A stretch of 64,000 bases of DNA. Source: Pyronema omphalodes (taxonomy: Eukaryota > Ascomycota > Pezizomycetes > Pezizales > Pyronemataceae). The position numbers and the translations under genes are program-made. The notes beneath the pieces were generated by a model. The model was given only the letters and a program-made list of their open reading frames with translations, was not told where the DNA came from and did no database searches. The stretch's first letter is position 1. Each line of letters begins with the position of its first letter. Shown in pieces: positions 1 through 10,514 of this stretch. The DNA is taken from NCBI GenBank assembly GCA_024516155.1, contig JAJJXM010000045.1:124001-188000 (forward strand), given 5' to 3'.

Positions 1-559
1 TATGCTGTTTCGGTCTAGAGATAATATCGACTGTCTGGTAACTACTGACGACGTTGTTCAGTGTTGGGTAAAGTACGTATTGTCCTTGACAGTCTTTTAG
101 ATAAATAGACTAACCTCAAAAGAATTACCCAGGATATCAGAGTGGAAGACTGGTTGCTGAATGACTTTCCGAATATTGGTGCATCTTTTAGCGATGTTCT
201 AAGTAAGGGGAACTCTGCAAACCCCTTTTGAGACAGCGGCTACTAAAAGTGATTGTGTAGACACTATGACATCGGAGGAAGACGAAGCCGCGAGAAGAGC
301 ACTATTGGCCGTACTCCGCCAACTCAGGTCACGAAAACACCATCTTGCAAGCTCAACAGACCGAGTTGAAGTCCCTGGCGGCCCGTTAGGGAATCCTTCA
401 AGTCACCATCAAGCACGGAACAGTCAATCTCAAGTAACGAGGGGCCAATTGCAGCATTCGAGGAGCCAGCCTGGAGCACATGCCAGACAGTTCCAAGGCA
501 GGCATCTTGGTTCGAATATGGATAACCCGAGTACAGGGGATCCTAGATATCTATATTGA
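1..559 (+). pseudogene. Family 1 hypothetical gene, copy C (3' end only)
   Basis: Only the 3' end of this gene is in the window; the 5' part lies upstream. Proposed exons are 1-67, 109-202 and 261-559 (stop at 557-559), with codons starting at base 2. The introns are 68-108 (41 bp, GTAAAG..ATAG) and 203-260 (58 bp, GTAAGG..GTAG with a TACTAA branch site). The same splice sites, exon lengths (94 bp for the middle exon) and phases hold in copies A and B, which supports the model. Without splicing, an in-frame TAG lies at 98-100. The last exon begins with the acidic start DTM/NTM-SEEDEA, then a helical R/L-rich stretch, then a Q/R/H-rich tail. I do not recognise the family. Completeness cannot be judged because the large first exon is missing. 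Confidence 0.6.
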
Positions 560-1085
560 GCGACAAAAGACAATCCCAATTCTTGAGTTGCAGCTATGCC
601 ATTTATGTTTTATCATAATGATGTTAACAATTATTTTTTGGAGTTATGGACAGATGTTGATTTTGAAATGTTGGCGGTGGAATTGCATTTTGGAGATGGC
701 TCAACGAGTACAGTTATTAACATTTTGGTATTCAGTGTCTTGGTCAATTTTATACGATGTTCATTTTGATGTACACTTAGTGCTTATTATCTGTCATAGG
801 CTCTTTGACATGGTTTTATTATTACTGTATAGTACTTTCAGGATTATTTATTCAAAACCTATATCTTGACTTATCAATGGTGGTATCATTTTGCTCCATA
901 TTGATTTCTCTTATTCCCTCCACTCCAGTTATTCTTATTCGCTCCAAAACGCATGCTTTTGAAATGCCCGATACATGCTCGATGCTGTATCCTCGGTTGC
1001 TGAATTGGGCCCTCGTAGACTTCAGGTTGATTGTTCGCTGCGTGGAACTGGCTAAGTCTGGGGCCGAGTGGAATTATATAGGTCA
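385..1085. repeat. Inverted repeat built from the last exon of copy C
   Basis: The plus strand at about 385-556 (coding part of the last exon) matches the reverse complement of about 910-1085 at a diverged but obvious level. Shared blocks include ACGAGGG-CCCAATT, CCGAGGA-CAGC and GAGTnnAGGGnAT. The two arms are separated by about 350 bp of AT-rich sequence. The same arrangement occurs beside copies A and B. It reads as a degenerate tail-to-tail second copy of the exon. Confidence 0.6.
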
Positions 1086-1263
1086 GTATCCACGCGTGAC
1101 ATGAGTTACCCGCGGACTGTGAAGGATGATGGGTTGCGGCGTAATAGAGAAACAGGATTATAGATGCTGCGGATCACGGAGGATTTAATGCAGTATTGGA
1201 TCATGGGTCATGGGTTATGGGTCGTGTGGCAGGAGTATTCTTTTGTTTGCTTCTTTTTGTATA

Positions 1264-1282
1264 CCCCCCCCCCCCCCCCCCC
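1264..1282. repeat. Poly-C tract
   Basis: A run of about 19 C downstream of copy C. The equivalent place beside copy A is a short CT-rich stretch (21855-21898), and beside copy B it is a 540-bp TTTTA tract (32317-32855). Confidence 0.9.
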
Positions 1283-1362
1283 GGCCAAAACAAAAATGAC
1301 ATGCGTTCACCTGGTATGATAAAGTAAATCTCGTATATATATGGACAGCAGGTGAAATAACA

Positions 1363-1527
1363 ATGACGATTGTAAATCTCAACGGCGACTGCTTCAGCGG
1401 CGATGACTCGTTGAGCAATGGTAACTTGCCTAGAAATTATGACTTACTCTCTGACGATGACTCATCTTCCAACGGCACCCATGAGATCCGCCATAGCTTT
1501 CCTCAGTCTTGTAGGCAACATCAATAG
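1363..1527 (+). CDS. Small acidic ORF downstream of copy C (54 aa)
   Basis: A 54-codon ORF with an acidic, serine-rich core (SDDDSSSNGTHEIR) lies 3' of copy C. The same peptide block is found downstream of copy A (22036-22230), and a variant is on the minus strand near 32000-32240 downstream of copy B. In copy A the frame continues 3' of EIR into a longer tail; here it ends earlier. The repeat in three paralogous places shows that the DNA was duplicated, not that the ORF is translated. The family is not recognised. Confidence 0.25.
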   Translation: MTIVNLNGDCFSGDDSLSNGNLPRNYDLLSDDDSSSNGTHEIRHSFPQSCRQHQ

Positions 1528-1947
1528 ACGATGCGTAGCCGGGAGTTCCTGTTCAGTACCTATGCACATCGAAATTTGGGCTTATAAGAAATATGATTAC
1601 GCTTGTATCAGCGGTAGTCATATCTGCAGGCGAATACTATGACTTGACGCCACATCCGCGAATTTGAAAATTACGGGTCTCTGGAAACCGGGCGTGACTG
1701 TGGGATGGAGTCCATCTGTCATCTTCATAAATCTAATGGTCTTCAGTCTGTCAGAACGATTCAACAGTGGTAATGTATATTATGCGGCAATCGAGATTCT
1801 GAATGTACCGAGAGAGTGCGGGGTATCAATATGCGGGGATCTCTGAAATCTGATTAATTATTAGAGGAAGGTTTAATAGAATCTGATTTTGTTTTTGTTG
1901 TGTTTGTCTTTCACGACATGGTGTAGCTAAAATGTGTATATGCATAG

Positions 1948-2151
1948 TGGAGGACTTCCCATCGCTCTATAGCAACGGACGTGAGAGTCCATTTCACCAC
2001 AAAAAAAATATTTTCTATAGAACGCGAATAGAGCACTAGGATAGACAGGGGGGTCCCTACCCCCCTGTCTATTCAGATTTTCTATTGCTATCGAATAGAT
2101 GAAGTTGAGGTGGTTCTATCCACCCCCAATAGAGCGATGGGAAGTCCTCCA
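1948..2151. mobile_element. 204-bp MITE with perfect 23-bp terminal inverted repeats
   Basis: The ends are perfect 23-bp inverted repeats beginning TGGAGGACTTCCCATCG (1948-1970 and 2129-2151). There is no room for a transposase. The interior has a GC-rich palindrome around 2045-2080 (GACAGGGGGGT..ACCCCCCTGTC). The paralogous flank at 22530-22560 reads straight through (..TATGCGTGGTGTTTCG..) with no element, so it is an empty site. The target duplication is unclear (TAGTG versus CAGTG at best), so the superfamily is not assigned. Confidence 0.8.
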
Positions 2152-2297
2152 GTGTTTCGTATACGCTGAGCCTAGGGTAATGTACACTACCAATACAATT
2201 ACCGCCATGTCGTATTTTGATTTAAGAATATATATATCCTGATACATAACCAACTTTATACGCTGATACTCCCAAATGTCCTAGCCTTCACGCCAAT

Positions 2298-3495
2298 CTA
2301 CATCCCTCCCATATACATCCCCCTCTCTCCCCACGCCAGCCTTGGCACATAGCCCCAAACGCTATTCAAACCTCCCCCTCCCCCCTCTCCGCAACACCTA
2401 CCAAAAACCTCCCCAACCTCGGCAAAACGACCATAAACAAATCCCAAAACTCCTCCTCGCAATCCCTGACAACCGCATGATTCAGCAACTGCAACATCCT
2501 CCTTATCCCGTCCCTGAAAGCAGACCCCCCCCCCTTCACCCCGCATCCCAAGCGTCTCCCATATTGGATCTATATCAGCAAACCCATCCTCCCTACAAAC
2601 CCCACACTCTATCCCGTAATCCCCACCATCATACCCATCACCCAACCCCGCATGCCGCCTCTCAAACTCCCTCATAAACCCCTCCCCCTCATCACACCCA
2701 AAAACCAATCTCCGCCTCTGAACCAGGAAACACAACCTCCCGATCCTCCCCACATCCGCCGGCCTTAACAGCCGCAACGGTATCATCTTCAGAACCCCCG
2801 AGGTGATGGAGGAGGGTTCTACACCTTCCCGATAAGTTCGAGATGGAGGAAAGGAAGGCGGTGAAGAAGCCCGGCGGCCAGTGATGCGTGAAGGCACCGG
2901 TGGGGGAAAGGGGCGTGTAGAGTCGGCCTAGTGTGTCGATGTAGTAGGGGAGGGTGGTGATGATACGGATGGGATGGCGGGGGTTGCGATGGGGATAGGG
3001 GGGGTCGAGATAAGGGGGTTGATAGTGGTGCTTGTGATGCTGGGGTTCGGGGTTGTGGTGGAAGAGGGGGTATGGGGGGTAGGATTGTGTGTTGCGGTCT
3101 GAGGTGCTTTTAGGCTGGCTGTGGGGAGGGAATGGGGATGCTGCTGGTGTTGGAGACGGGGGTTGAGGATTGTAACTGTAACCTCTGTTGTTCTCGGATG
3201 GGGGTTGTGGATTGCGGTCTGTTTACGGTTATTAATTAATCTCTACAAAAAGAATCCCAACTAATTTTTCAACAAACACAATATCGGAATAAGAAAAAAA
3301 CCACTTACAGCTATATTCCGAAGCCCCACTACAGTATGCATCATACTCCATTGGCGGGGAAAGGTAGCTATAACTATAATTATTATCACTCCTATATCTA
3401 GTCCCCTCATCGGGGGTTCGCATAAAGCTCAATTCCGGCCATGGTTTATCGGTTACTTCGTCTTGTCTTCGGGTATCGATACTCGTTGGATCCAT
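2298..3495 (-). pseudogene. Family 2 hypothetical gene, copy 1 (frameshifted)
   Basis: Minus-strand gene tail-to-tail with copy C of family 1. Exon 1 runs from at most 3495 to 3309 and includes the PWPELSF, TPDEGTRYRSD and YLSPPMEYD blocks. A 90-bp intron (3308-3219, GTAAGT..AAACAG) follows. Exon 2 starts at 3218 and encodes a Pro/His/Tyr-rich stretch, then LYTPLSPTG and THHWPPGFF, then a basic helical part (LRLLRPADVGRIGRLC). Relative to copy 2, two bases are missing near 2805, shifting the frame; a 10-G run near 2525-2534 shifts it again. The 3' part can also be read as LLNHAVVRDCEEE in another frame. The start (an ATG at 3495) is not shared with copy 2. Function is unknown. Confidence 0.5.
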
Positions 3496-3569
3496 GGGGG
3501 TTGCTAGGTGGATTTTGACATTGATGTTGTTGTTTGTCCTAGGTTATGGTCTTGTAGAGGTGGTTGATA

Positions 3570-3655
3570 GCGATGAAGCGGTGAAGCGTGGTGAAGCGTG
3601 GTGAACCGAGGTGAAGTGAAGACGAGGCGAAGACAAAGCGCAGACAAAGCGAAGT
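3570..3655. repeat. GA-rich minisatellite in the family 2 copy 1 upstream region
   Basis: Imperfect repeats of (a)gcgtggtgaa and gacaaagcg. A similar array sits at the paralogous place, 23980-24090. Confidence 0.6.
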
Positions 3656-3730
3656 GAGGATTATTGGAGACAAAGAATGTGAGATTGTTTGGATTATACC
3701 GTACCTTGGAACATGTTTGATAATATATAA

Positions 3731-3746
3731 ATGTTTGATCAAACAT
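3731..3746. promoter_or_regulatory. Palindrome ATGTTTGATCAAACAT beside a TATA-like run
   Basis: A perfect 16-bp palindrome, preceded by a second TGTTTGAT and a TAATATATAA run (3712-3730). It lies about 235 bp upstream of the family 2 copy 1 first exon. The copy 2 equivalent is at 24172-24187 with the 14-bp core intact. The position suggests a promoter or operator, but this is inference. Confidence 0.4.
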
Positions 3747-3759
3747 ACTCTCCGAGAGT

Positions 3760-3774
3760 GGGGGGGGGGGGGGG
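3760..3774. repeat. Poly-G tract
   Basis: 15 G in a row, next to the palindrome. Copy 2 has a shorter G run at 24202-24212. Confidence 0.85.
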
Positions 3775-4449
3775 TGCGTATATCATATACACGCATGCAT
3801 AGTAACTTGTTTTATCCTTCTGATTATTCTTGTTACTGAAAGAAAAAGAATAGACATTCCATAAAACGCACGAATAAACATAGAAACAAAATGACCAGAC
3901 TGTGAAAAGCGAGTGATACTGTATGTCATAGCGCTGTGCTGGTATTAAGTATAGGTCGACCGTCGACTACATACTCAGCTACCCCACCAGAAGATAGACT
4001 ACCATATTTAAAAATTCAGTATAATATTCCGTATATACATCCCCACCCTGTCATAAACAACCCACCACCCCCAATCAACACCCCCAGAAATTCAAAAGTC
4101 CGGTATATATACATTCTCGAAAGAGTCAATTCATTTCAATATCTTTTTGTTGACGTGTTAATGCTGCGTTTTATAACGGAATGCCGTGGGGATTAATTTC
4201 ATTGGTACGTGGTACATGTCGTAACCTGCATCGTTGAATCGTCGCCTCGTATCATATGCCATAGCTCGGGCCTTCAATGATGCACATAGGCGTTGTGTTG
4301 TTTACACGCCTCGCCAAGCCCAAACTTCAAAAAGGTCCCACACACCCAAGACAATGGTTCGGTTCCCATCCGGTATGCACCATCCGCGGCCTGCGCATCA
4401 CCGCATCACCGCATCACCGAATCACCGCAACGTGCCCTAAGTTCTATCT

Positions 4450-5680
4450 AGTTATATTCCAAACCCCAAAGTTCCTTTGTGCTCGTACAACTATGACGGT
4501 GGAATGAAAAGAATACGCCGGTTATCCAGTAAACAAAATTTTTCCATGAATATCTTTGGGTACAACCTTCAGTCTAGGCCCATCCTTCATATCAGGTTTG
4601 ATAGCAGGAACGTAAATTTGCTGATCAGAAGGCTTGCCCTGTACGCCCAAGCAATGACGGCTGCGCACAAAACCTTTACCCCACAATAGGTCCTCTAATT
4701 GATCATATTGTATAGAACATGATGTTCTGCTAGTTTTCCGAAAGCATCCAGAGTCTGGAGTAACTAACTAGTCGACGGTGACGAAGAATGATTTTGTATG
4801 TGGACCATAGATTTAAACCATTCAGTGATGCCAATGCTTCAGGCATCAGAAATAACAATTTCCTCCGTAATTTTATGTCGTAAGACATTTGTCTGTTTAA
4901 CTAAATAATCACATCCTTATACATATAGACTACAGCACTTGCATTCATTCTCAGGGGACAAAGTTTGACAACATGCAATACGTACCACCAGCTGCCAAAT
5001 TTAAATTTCCGGGCAGTGGTTGTCTTTAAAAAAAAATTGGCCGACGGGAAATATTGTCTAACAGCTTATTACTATGGGTAAGCACGCATGGACTATGTCT
5101 CCCTAGCCGAGCCTCGTCTACCGCGAATTGTGGCACTACCTTGACGCTTTCCAAGTTGACATTCATTAGCCAGTAGTAAATAATATTGCTATCGAAATCA
5201 GTTGAGTGCGGCTTCTAGTATAACCGAATATGGTATACTGCTGCCCCAACTGGGGAACTGATAATGAATCCATGACTCCAAGGAGTATTTGAACATCCCA
5301 CGAGTATTCGCGTACAACCATTCCAGGAAGCTCTAACGTTACAACCGCGGAATTTTGCATTTTTGAGCTAGTGTGCTTTGTTTTAATGGAAGGTTGCATG
5401 TTGGTACAACCAATCCGCAGGGTATCTTCGGACAGCCGCAGTGATATCAAGTCTCACCATCGCGCATCAAGCAGATATAATGGTACCGACTCCACCTAAC
5501 ATATAATGAGAACAACGGGTTACTCGTTTTTCCAGTAAGCGTGCAAAATGTTGATAATTTACAGTGTTCCGCTTTTCATAAACCCAGCCTGAAACATCGA
5601 ATATCACTCTATCTTACACAGCATCGCCGCTTCATCAAATATCACTCTACATCATGAGGTATCGCTTCGTCGCCGAAACC
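4450..5680. other. Unique intergenic stretch, no supported gene
   Basis: The direct repeat with 20570-24980 ends at about 4450 and the inverted duplication begins at about 5681. Between them I see only short ORFs (longest 94 codons, minus, 5166-5450) with no recognisable motif. Confidence 0.5.
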
Positions 5681-5920
5681 CCCTTCGCGATGCTTACTCG
5701 ATCACCAGGAACAGAACATCTGCGGACATACCTAACTCGATTTGGCTCGTAATATACGTGTAATAACGGCTGTGGAGATATCCTTCGCTTGTCAAGTTAG
5801 CCCTCTGTGCTTCAAAGTTTCGCTATCAACCTATCATTCATAAGTACTGCTAGATGACCTTCGAAAGGTGAAAATACAAGCCAGTAAGCACCATTTTCGA
5901 TAATTGTCTCCATAATTTTC

Positions 5921-6332
5921 ATGATAACACGAGGTTTTAGCATGTGCCAACCATCAGACTCCTCGCCTCCGGATAAGCCCCTACCCGAGCTCCCTGTACA
6001 CAAGCCGACTTCGGAACACCATATCCCCCTATCCAGACAATCATCTTGCGCACTATTCGTCCCGGTTATTTGGTTCTCCCAAGAAGCAAACGGATGTTTC
6101 ACCTGCCTTCGATGTGAAACAAGACCAACATACCACGAGTTCCATGATCTTCGGTACCATTCTTGAAGTTCCAATCTCCCCTGAAAAGATTTTCCTAAAT
6201 CCTGAGCACAACAGCCCGCTCAGGATCCTGGTACATGGGACAAAGAGGATGAGGGCCTGCTTCATACCTCATCCACCGAACCCGCGGGAGGAATATTACC
6301 AGACCTCCGGGTATGTTATTGTACCTTAAAAT
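5921..6332 (+). pseudogene. Locus G, left copy (Pro-rich, Cys cluster)
   Basis: Plus-strand reading with blocks DKPLPELPVHKPTSE, IPLSRQSS and a CFTCLRCE cysteine cluster (stop near 6164), then a second block PHPPNPREEYYQTSGYV to about 6329 in another phase. The right-arm copy keeps the first block (41703-41431, minus) and has a longer second block near 39840-39960. In the right arm a 1.4-kb segment separates the two blocks. Differences between arms are about half replacement changes, so there is no clear sign of selection. I do not recognise it. The antisense frame is also open over 250 bp and is not favoured. Confidence 0.35.
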
Positions 6333-6441
6333 CACCAAGTTGTGCAACGTACACCCGGGTGTTACATCCATCGAAAGCCTACCGAGAAGTGCAGTGAAAG
6401 CCCTCAATGATAGGAAAGGATTCATCTTTAAAACGACATGT

Positions 6442-6456
6442 TTATCTAAGCGTCGT
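6442..6456. repeat. Target-site duplication of LINE A (left)
   Basis: TTATCTAAGCGTCGT, identical to 12427-12441. Confidence 0.9.
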
Positions 6457-6789
6457 TTGATTTGATTTGATTTTGATTTTAATCATACACCATTCGAGGC
6501 CTTTAAGGCCTATGCGGGAAACTAAATCCGTTTTTCCTGTCCTCGTGGCCGAGACCACCTAAAGAGGCTCCCCAATCTCCTGCTCCCCGTGACGTCCCTG
6601 AAAAGATAAGTAAATAAAGAAACAACCAAAAAGAAATAAAAAATCCTAACCCCAGCCGAAACCTGACAGTCCCCCGTATCGCTCACACCTTCCCCTCTTG
6701 TAACTAAAAAGAAAAAATCGTGAACATCAAAAGAAAAGTAATGAAAAAATTTACAGTTCGCCCTCTAAGCACCTGGCCCTTGCCCATGC

Positions 6790-7800
6790 CTATACGTATC
6801 TTCTGCCTATCTCCGTTGCAGACAAAAATTCCAAGATTGCTTTCGTGAGACGATCGTCCCTAAATAAATCCACCACCTTAAGCCTTCCTCTCGGCCTTCC
6901 CCTTCGTCCCCTTATTCTCTCAACCTCCCTTTCAACACTTGAACTCCTTTCGCCAGCGGGGGCATTCGCCAAACAAATGGCCTCTGGTTTGTCTTTTTTC
7001 CGACTGGCACCACCAGCACCGGTCCGATTCCTTTTTCTTAACGCGCACCAGATGGGTGCCGATGAGAGCGTGACCTGAAGCAAGCTGGAGGAACACAGCT
7101 GCTCGGCGTTTGGGGAGGGAGACCAGCTCAGGACGGATTCCCCATTTTTGGCGGGGGCGGAAGGAACGGCTGGTCGCTGTTTGTTGCCTGATCCATCGAT
7201 GAGTGATGGTCGATGTTGTTTCCGTTGCGATCCGGTTGAGGTGCGCCAGGGACGCCCACGCTGGGACAGCACACACTGGGTCGTCACACCGTTTGAGCAT
7301 AAGGGAGTCGCATCGATGCTTCGACGCTTCCTTCGCTACTCGGTCCGCTTCCTCGTTTTCGGGGATATCGCTGTGGCCCGGGATCCAATGGAATTCCATG
7401 TCGATACCGGAATCAAAGAGGAGGTCGTAGGCTTCGCGTGAGATAAGTTTGGCGAGCTCTTGCCCAGGACCGGGGGTGTCAGACTCCAGACGCTTGAGAG
7501 CAGCCTGGGCGTCTGAAAAGACATCGCTTTGGTATTCGAGTTGGGGTCCCAGAAGTGATTGGAATGGAACTCCTTGAGCCCACGCCAAATGGCGTAGAGT
7601 TCAGCGTCGAAAACCTCCGTATGACGGCCCAAGTAGTGCTGGGAAGAACGAAAGGCACCGTTGATGTAGCGGACACTCCCGCTCCCGTATGCCCTCCATT
7701 CGAGAGCCATCTGTCCAGATGCACATCGTGGACGTGAGGTTTCTCCAATTCCGGGCGAAGGTTTCAGCTTCAGCCCGGGTGCGATCACCACGGGGAAGCG
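6790..7800 (-). pseudogene. LINE A ORF2, ribonuclease H and C-terminal CCHC motif
   Basis: The RNase H blocks are WTDGSRME near 7690 (shared with the cleaner LINE B copy), DAELYAIWRGLKEF near 7590 and FHWIPGHSDIPENEEADRVA near 7370. A C-terminal CWWC-x9-H-x4-C motif lies at about 7030-6970, followed by RGRPRGRLKVVDLFRDD, and the stop is at 6790. LINE B (42272-43335) carries the same order with fewer breaks. Confidence 0.85.
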
Positions 7801-8111
7801 ACGAAAGCGGTCGGGGACTGTATTTTCGACTGCTTCGAACCCACATGCTTTTCCGTGCGTTTAAGCAGCCAGTGATAGCCGCAGCGGTCGGGGACGGTTG
7901 GGTGCCGGTCGAGGGGGGGGGCGGGGCGGGGGCGAGTGAGAAGGCGTGACCTAAATTTTGCTTCTCGGCCTTGATGAGCGCTTCCGCTGGGCGTACGGCA
8001 CTTTCAGCCATCAAGAAGCCGAGGGAGTCGTTTTGAAGCACCCCGTGACCGCTCGTGCTTGCTTATTGAGGAGCAGTTGCAGCCGAGCAGTGCGTCCCGA
8101 GCTCTTGCCTT

Positions 8112-9484
8112 TTAGGCGCCGGACTGCGTTGATCTCAGCGCCAACATAGCCACTGACTGGACTACCGCCTTTTGCAGATTAGCAGTGCCCCGGAGGGAGT
8201 CCCTGAGCACGACAAAGCCTCCAAGACGAGCATGCTGTTGTCTGGCTTTGGTGAACCACTTTTGGTGATGGTGGTTAAGAGTGAGCTTTGGATCGAGCCA
8301 AAAGCCGAGCCAACGGATGGCTGTCGAGGCGAACGGGATCTGGTGAGGACCTACCGAGACTGTGACCTCGTCAGGGTTAGCCTCTCCCCTCCGTCGAGAA
8401 AAAAGCATGGCTCCGTCTTTTCTTTTTCAAACACCACCGCGTTGGTGGAGGCCCACCACGAGCATGCGTTTGCACACCGTTCAAGCTTGTCGGAGACCTC
8501 CCGAGCAGAATCACCGGTCACGATCCAGGTCACGTCATCGACAAACGACAGGCCTGTTACGTCGGGGACTTGTTTCAACGTAATCGGCGAGATCGGCTAT
8601 ATAGAAGAAAAGGACTGGGGACACGGGGGATCCTTGGGGGAGGCCGGTGTTCGTTTCGATGGGTGTACCTGATTCACCACCTAGTGATATCTCGACTCTT
8701 CGATCACTCATAAACGAAGACACCCACCGCACATAGCATTCATCCATGCCTGCTCGCCGCATTTTCCGCATGAGGCAGTCTCGATTGACAGTGGGAAAGG
8801 CCCCTTTAACGTCCATCATTAGAGTTCCCGCGAGTTTCTGCTTTTCCCAACCGAATTCCACCGCCTCAATTAAGACTGCCGCGGCGTCGACGGCGGAGCG
8901 ACCTCTTCTCCCACCAAATTGCCCAGCATGAAAAGCGTGCAGCCTCTCGGCTTCCTCCGCGATGAGGGTGGCGACGACCTTTTCAACTAACTTTCCCAGA
9001 CAGCTCAAAGAGAGATGATGCGGAAACTCTTTGCGGTAAGAGTCTTTCCCGGTTTGGGGATACAGACTCCTTTGGCAGTTTTCCAGTCGGTTGGGTGGAA
9101 TCCTAGCCGCACGCAGTGATAGACGATGGAAGTCACCCGTTCAGGGTCCCATCGCATGAGCGCCTTGATAATAGGTACTCCTAACCCGTCACCACCCGGA
9201 GCCTTGGAGTTGCTCTGACCGTGGATCGAATCGGAGACCAGTTCTTGGGTCACTCGGAGGAATCCGCGTCCTGGGGGACCTGCGTTGCGACTGTGACCGT
9301 GGTATGGATTCGGGGGAGGAAAGGAAACGTCAGCGAGCATCCGACGTTTGGCATCCTCCTCGTCAGCCTGGTTGCCGTGCTCGTCCTCGAGAGATCCAAC
9401 CACCGCAGCATTTCGCGGTTTGGTTGCGCGAAGACTTTCCATACCGCCTCCCCGTTGGCTCCCTCCAGGAACGAAACCCAACAC
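8112..9484 (-). pseudogene. LINE A ORF2, reverse transcriptase domain (broken)
   Basis: The block FHPTDWKTAKGVCIPKPGK at about 9110-9060 is followed by SFRIISL, which ends near 9008. The next piece has KLVEKVVATLI, HAGQFGGRRGRSAVDA, MDVKGAFPTVN (first catalytic Asp), GLPQGSPVSP, and LSFVDDVTW (the catalytic FVDD pair) near 8540. A thumb region with VRWLGFWLDP-like text is at 8320. A stop or shift near 9006 and others downstream split the domain. Confidence 0.85.
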
Positions 9485-9639
9485 TCTCGTTGTGGCGACG
9501 TTGGGTGCTGAGATAGGCGTTGCGGAGGCGGTGTTCTTCTTCTGTCGAACATTGCCTCGCTTGGCTGCCCTCCGTTTCCGGCCGTACTCGCTGCGTGCTG
9601 CTTAACATCGGGGTGCCACCACTTCTTAGAACGAGCGGT

Positions 9640-10500
9640 GATTCGGATCTTCCTAGCGTGAGCGTTCAGCATGTCTACCAGCTGTTGACGCACCCAGACC
9701 ACCTCTTCCTACGTCGTTCTCGGAGCAGTGATCGGACAGGAGCGGTCTGCGTTCGCTTCGATGGCGATAATCTAACGCCGCTTTCTGCGCTCCTTCGTCA
9801 CTCTCCAGCCATTCTCCTACCGCCCATCCTCTAGTTGGGGCGTCGAAGTCCTCTGGGACCGTCATAGAGTCCACTTTCCAGATCAGCGCCTCATGATCGG
9901 ACGTTGTGGAGTGATTCGGGTCATCGAGGAGCTTCGCAACCACGGGGCAAGTTCCATCGTCGTCAGGACTAAGTCGATAACGCTATGTCGGATCTGGCCC
10001 GTTTGGGTGTGGGTTTCCTTACCATCACCGACATAGCGGAGATCGAATGAGTCCATCAGATCTTAAGAACTGATGATGGAGTGGCCTCTCGCACAGGGGG
10101 TTCCACCTTCTGCTGTGAGCGTTGAAATCGCCAGCTAGAATAGTGTCCCTTCCGATAATCCTGCGCCAGTCCACATTGCGTGCAGGGCGTACTCCATCAT
10201 CAGTCCGCGGAGCGTCATAAACATTTACAATACGCACTTGTTTATGACCTCTGCATGTGACATCCAGCACCTGGAGGTCACCTTCCCGGGCGCAGCCAAG
10301 TCCTCTCGTGGACGAAGCTGCCACGCCAATCCCGCCATCTCCCCGTCAGGACCCTTCCTCCCCAGAGGAACTCGTAGGCTGGGTGACGCCAACCTTGGAA
10401 GGTCGGGGGTTCCTGAACCAAAACCACATCCGCCCCAGAGCGAGACCGCTCTCCATCACCGCCGTCAGAGCCTCACCGCTCTTTCGGCAATTTAGTTGAG
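9640..10500 (-). pseudogene. LINE A ORF2, EEP endonuclease domain (broken)
   Basis: Minus-strand motifs of the exonuclease-endonuclease-phosphatase fold appear in order: a VQEP-type block near 10430 (catalytic Glu), RIVNVYDAP near 10220, AGDFNAHSRRWNP near 10110, and TSDHEALIW near 9890 (the terminal SDH). This enzyme nicks the target for first-strand priming. Frames change between blocks, so the enzyme is not readable as one protein here. Confidence 0.75.
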
Positions 10501-10514
10501 TACCGTGAGGCACT

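Noticed and set aside
5812..6174. 120-codon minus-strand ORF, also open in the right arm (41445-41671)
   Set aside because: Differences between arms are mostly replacements in this frame, and the opposite strand gives a more protein-like reading (locus G).
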